This document shows positions 21,108 to 23,109 of a stretch of DNA of 23,109 bases, in pieces. The translations under genes and the position numbers were made by a program. Within the stretch, counting starts at the first letter, position 1. Each line of letters starts with the position of its first letter. Below the pieces are notes generated by a model. The model worked only from the letters and a program-made list of their open reading frames with translations. It was not told the DNA's origin and did not search any database. Source of the stretch: Rodentolepis nana (Eukaryota > Platyhelminthes > Cestoda > Cyclophyllidea > Hymenolepididae); contig UZAE01012458.1 in NCBI GenBank assembly GCA_900617975.1, forward strand, positions 17,540 to 40,648. The letters run 5' to 3'.

Positions 21108-21471
21108 AATTATCTTAAGGGAGTATTCTGCTCTAGAAAAAAATTGTTTTTGCATAATTCCATAGTTTAACTAATTAAAAATATGTCTACTAGAGGATTT
21201 TCCAAAATTCAAAATATTTTCGGAGAAATAAGTATTTTGCTGAGCAGGCATCCAAATCGGTTGGGCTGCAACTAAAGGAACAAAAGACATATTGGGTTCT
21301 CCGACTACCTGAATCTATATTTCTTAGTAAGCCCTTTTGTTCCGTTATTTCTATATATATATATATTTTTCACGGCAATAGATATACGGAACAGGAAAAC
21401 ACCAGTTTTACTAGTGCATCTGCAGCAAAGTTGAGGAAATAAAAAGATGAAGAGGTAATTATAGATAATAA

Positions 21472-21731
21472 TTAAGGCTACAGTTTTTGGAGTTTTTCAC
21501 GGTCTTTTCAGCAATTTCTTTGTTTATTTCGTGTACTACATGCAACAACGAGATTATATTTTCAAGAACGGCTCAACGCCGACTCGGTTTCAAAATAGCA
21601 TTACAATGCAGTTGCAATAGTCTACGCTACATTCCATCATGTCCTCAATGCAGTTGCAATAGTCTACGCTACATTCCATCATGTCCATTCGTTGAAAAAT
21701 CCTTCAAAGTTTATCATCAGAAGAGTTATTG
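21472..21731 (+). pseudogene. Mutator-like transposase, N-terminal fragment
   Basis: The frame opens after a stop at 21469-21471 and contains AISLFISCTTCNNEIIF and RRLGFKIALQCSCNS, then FVEKSFKV. This Cys-rich pattern, followed by the aromatic/Lys-rich SFxV stretch, is typical of the zinc-binding N-terminus of insect-type Mutator-like (MULE) transposases, by recall of the family. A 42-bp (14-codon) duplication inserts a second QCSCNSLRYIPSCP block in frame. After KSFKV the family sequence continues one base out of frame (IIRRVIDSVFGLR from about 21712), so there is a frameshift before the stop at 21730-21732. No ATG is evident at the start. The DDE catalytic core is absent from the window. 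Confidence 0.6.
21604..21686. repeat. 42-bp tandem duplication within the transposase fragment
   Basis: caatgcagttgcaatagtct through catgtcc is repeated exactly with period 42 (copies 21604-21645 and 21646-21686). The length is a multiple of three, so the reading frame is kept. Confidence 0.92.
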
Positions 21732-21787
21732 ATTCTGTTTTTGGGTTAAGAAACTCAAAATATTAATGGGTCTCTAAACTCGCTGAT

Positions 21788-22099
21788 ATGGCTTTCGCTC
21801 CAAAGCATATCCATTCCGGGTCTCAGATCATTGAAATTGCAACATTTATTGCTGTGTGTATTTTTAATGAAGACTTTGTACCACTATTGAAAATAATGAC
21901 GATTATGGAAGTGCAAATTGGTCCAGAAGCGCATGCATTTGCTATCAGACGAGACAACGCCCGGATTGACCGCTCCGAGATACGAGCATCCAGTGCATCA
22001 AAAGAGCCCAGAACTGCTCGAATAGAAAACAAAAACGCCAAAAATAGTTTTTTCAAAGTCGAGGAAGGTCCGATGTATGCAACAGGAATGGCAGATTAA
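21788..22099 (+). pseudogene. Mutator-like transposase, C-terminal fragment
   Basis: A 103-codon frame, open from the ATG, has two parts. The first is a hydrophobic segment, IATFIAVCIFNEDFVPLLKI. The second contains IGPEAHAFAIRRDNARI, a basic/Ala-rich stretch, and the terminal EEGPMYATGMAD. In MULE transposases of insects the protein ends this way: a helix with FN-D/E-G-like residues, a Gly-Pro turn, a run of R/D/E, then an acidic ending with tyrosine and Gly-Met/Ile-Ala-Asp. That identification is from memory of the family. With the N-terminal fragment 60 bp upstream and at least several hundred codons missing between, it is an internally deleted relic. An overlapping minus-strand frame (21823-22056) is its shadow. 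Confidence 0.6.
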
Positions 22100-22580
22100 A
22101 TAAATGTAAGTAAAAATATAATTTTATGACTTAGACTGCGAAACATTTTACTTGAAACTTTAAACGCGTTTTTTTAAAACTGTTTTTAATTTGATACCCA
22201 CGATTTTCAGATTATGACGAACCGATTTACTTGAAATTTTAAGAGAGTTTTCTTTAGAAACTTGGCTATGTCTGGAACTACAGCCATCCCCAAATTTTTA
22301 TTTTACTATTTTTAAAAAAATTGAAAAATGTTCAAAAAGTGGTACAAAAGTGGTTTTTTCGACAGTCGCCAATTTGTAAAAAAATATATCTAAAACTATT
22401 CCGTAGTTGAGAACATAGCGACATTATTGCAGATTGATAATCTTTTTTATTTTTTGATTTCAGATTGCTTAGAGAGTTAAAATCGTGGGTAGGGCCACGC
22501 ACCATATTTTTGAGATGCCCCACTCCATCAGCTGATAACTAACGGAATTTTAAATTTTTAAATTTTTGATTTTTTTGTAT
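22100..22580. other. Non-coding flank of the transposase relic, with internal repeats
   Basis: This is probably the 3' untranslated and subterminal part of the Mutator-like element. It contains a direct repeat, tttacttgaaa(c/t)tttaa (22147-22180 and 22226-22261, period 79), and a perfect 13-bp inverted repeat, tacccacgatttt (22195-22207) against aaaatcgtgggta (22479-22491). A T-rich stretch runs up to the LINE insertion at 22581. I could not find a terminal inverted repeat matching the start of the relic (ggagtattctgctct near 21120). Confidence 0.45.
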
Positions 22581-22651
22581 GGGGTGCGCGATAGACTTAC
22601 CTCCTCGTGGTGCACCCTGGGCAACGTATACTCATACGGCAAAAAGTTTAT
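22581..22651 (+). ncRNA. HDV-like self-cleaving ribozyme of the LINE
   Basis: P1 is GGGGTGC (22581-22587) with GCACCCT (22612-22618): G.U at the cleavage site, and a C-G closing pair where the short repeats have U.G. P2 is ATAGACTT (22591-22598) with AAGTTTAT (22644-22651), 8 bp with one G.U. P3 is ACC (22599-22601) with GGT (22609-22611). L3 is TCCTCGT, close to the UCCUCGC of genomic HDV. GGGCAAC follows P1', P4 is GTAT (22626-22629) with ATAC (22634-22637), and the candidate catalytic C is 22640 in GGCAAAA. Both sequence changes relative to the copy at 3689 preserve pairing, which supports selection on the fold. Cleavage would free a 5'-OH G at 22581, the first base of the element. Confidence 0.9.
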
Positions 22652-22700
22652 CACTCGGCATTTGATTTGACTTCGATTTATTATGATTAGCTTGAAATAA

Positions 22701-23109
22701 GGCTATGAGAGAAATCGCCCTCGTCAGGGTGAATCACAACGTCTTCAGATCCTCTAGTGGAATGCTGGAGGGATGTCACAGGACAAAAAGATCCAAGACC
22801 AGAAAATCCTAAAAACCTATGATGTAGACATTTTTACAATAATGGAAGCAAACATTTCGGATGACAAACTGAAGTACTACCAATTCCCAGGTTACACCCT
22901 GTACCTTCTACCTAAATACCGGCAAGTTGCAAGTGGAATTCTAACTGGAGTAAAAGATGGCCTCACCTCACACTACGATCAAATCAAGAGTATGGGCTCG
23001 ACACAAGACAAATGTGAAATAATCCAATTAAATATTTAGAAATGTCAAAACCACTTCAAGGTATATGCAGTCTACAATCCACCCCAGAATTTTCCCAACT
23101 TTGACCTTC
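22701..23109 (+). pseudogene. LINE APE-type endonuclease domain, N-terminal part
   Basis: The frame open after the stop at 22698-22700 reads LQIL, a TAG (22755-22757), then WNAGGM, the start pattern of APE/EEP endonucleases (usual form LLQWNAGG). The TAG is most simply a CAG mutated to a stop. From the ATG at 22773 it continues KTYDVDIFTIMEANIS, where the Glu (residue 25 from that ATG) is the metal-binding position of the family, then FPGYTLY, ASGILTGVKDGL and CEIIQLNI. A second TAG (23037-23039) interrupts, and the frame resumes as KVYAVYNPPQNFP, the VYNPP element of APE domains, to the window end. The domain nicks target DNA for target-primed reverse transcription. With two stops this copy is not functional. 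Confidence 0.85.

Larger units (their letters stand above)
22581..23109 (+). mobile_element. LINE 5' end (truncated by the window edge)
   Basis: This is the 5' end of a non-LTR retrotransposon. It starts with an HDV-like ribozyme (22581-22651), followed by about 100 nt of leader and an endonuclease reading frame that continues past the window. The first 100 nt or so (ribozyme plus cggcatttgatttgacttc) match the heads of the short repeats. There is no room for a separate ORF1 before the endonuclease, so the element has either a single ORF or none upstream, as in ingi/L1Tc-type or RTE elements. It may be the same family as the LINE at 1996-3071. The two fragments do not overlap, but the short repeats carry ends of both. 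Confidence 0.85.

Noticed and set aside
21115..21240. Left terminal inverted repeat of the Mutator-like element, starting near ggagtattctgctct
   Set aside because: No complementary copy was found on the right side before the LINE insertion at 22581, so the element end cannot be supported.

Overview
This is a eukaryotic, AT-rich, almost gene-free stretch, most likely from an arthropod genome. It holds no intact protein-coding gene. Everything recognisable is transposon-derived: decayed non-LTR retrotransposon (LINE) fragments at both ends, six copies of one short retroposed repeat, the two ends of a Mutator-like DNA transposase, and simple repeats. The LINE protein type and the Mutator-like transposase fit arthropods. 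I cannot place the organism more precisely from the sequence alone.

Layout. 1-1930: AT-rich, no gene. 1996-3071 (+): 3' end of a LINE, with an RNase H domain and a C-terminal CCHC motif, broken by two frameshifts and a stop, ending in an (AAT)n tail. Six short repeats follow, at 3689-4012 (+), 7399-7698 (+), 10382-10623 (+), 12206-12574 (-), 13046-13343 (-) and 20239-20610 (+), separated by AT-rich DNA with microsatellites, homopolymer runs and one possible tRNA-like SINE near 9166. 20751-21107 is a 178-bp tandem duplication. 21472-22099 carries the N- and C-terminal ends of a Mutator-like transposase whose catalytic middle is gone. 22581-23109 (+) is the 5' end of a LINE running off the window, with an APE-type endonuclease reading frame holding two stop codons.

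The main result is that the short repeats and the LINE at 22581 share a 5' segment of about 71-72 nt that folds as a hepatitis-delta-virus-like (HDV-like) self-cleaving ribozyme. It has a 7-bp P1 beginning with the G.U wobble at the cleavage site, an 8-bp P2, a 3-bp P3 with a CC-containing L3, the GGGCAAC joining segment, a 4-5 bp P4, and the catalytic C in GGCAAAA. Target-site duplications around several copies abut the first ribozyme nucleotide, which is what ribozyme-defined 5' ends would produce. The short repeats also share their last 60-70 nt with the 3' end of the LINE at 1996-3071. Between these ends lies a pyrimidine-rich body found in neither visible LINE end.

The short family therefore looks like a non-autonomous element: ribozyme head, unrelated body and LINE tail, mobilised by the LINE. 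This parallels RIME/ingi and NARTc/L1Tc in trypanosomes and the R2-derived SIDEs of Drosophila, but with a body of separate origin. Two ribozymes (3689-3760 and 22581-22651) look structurally intact, one (13272-13343) is nearly so, and the rest are damaged.
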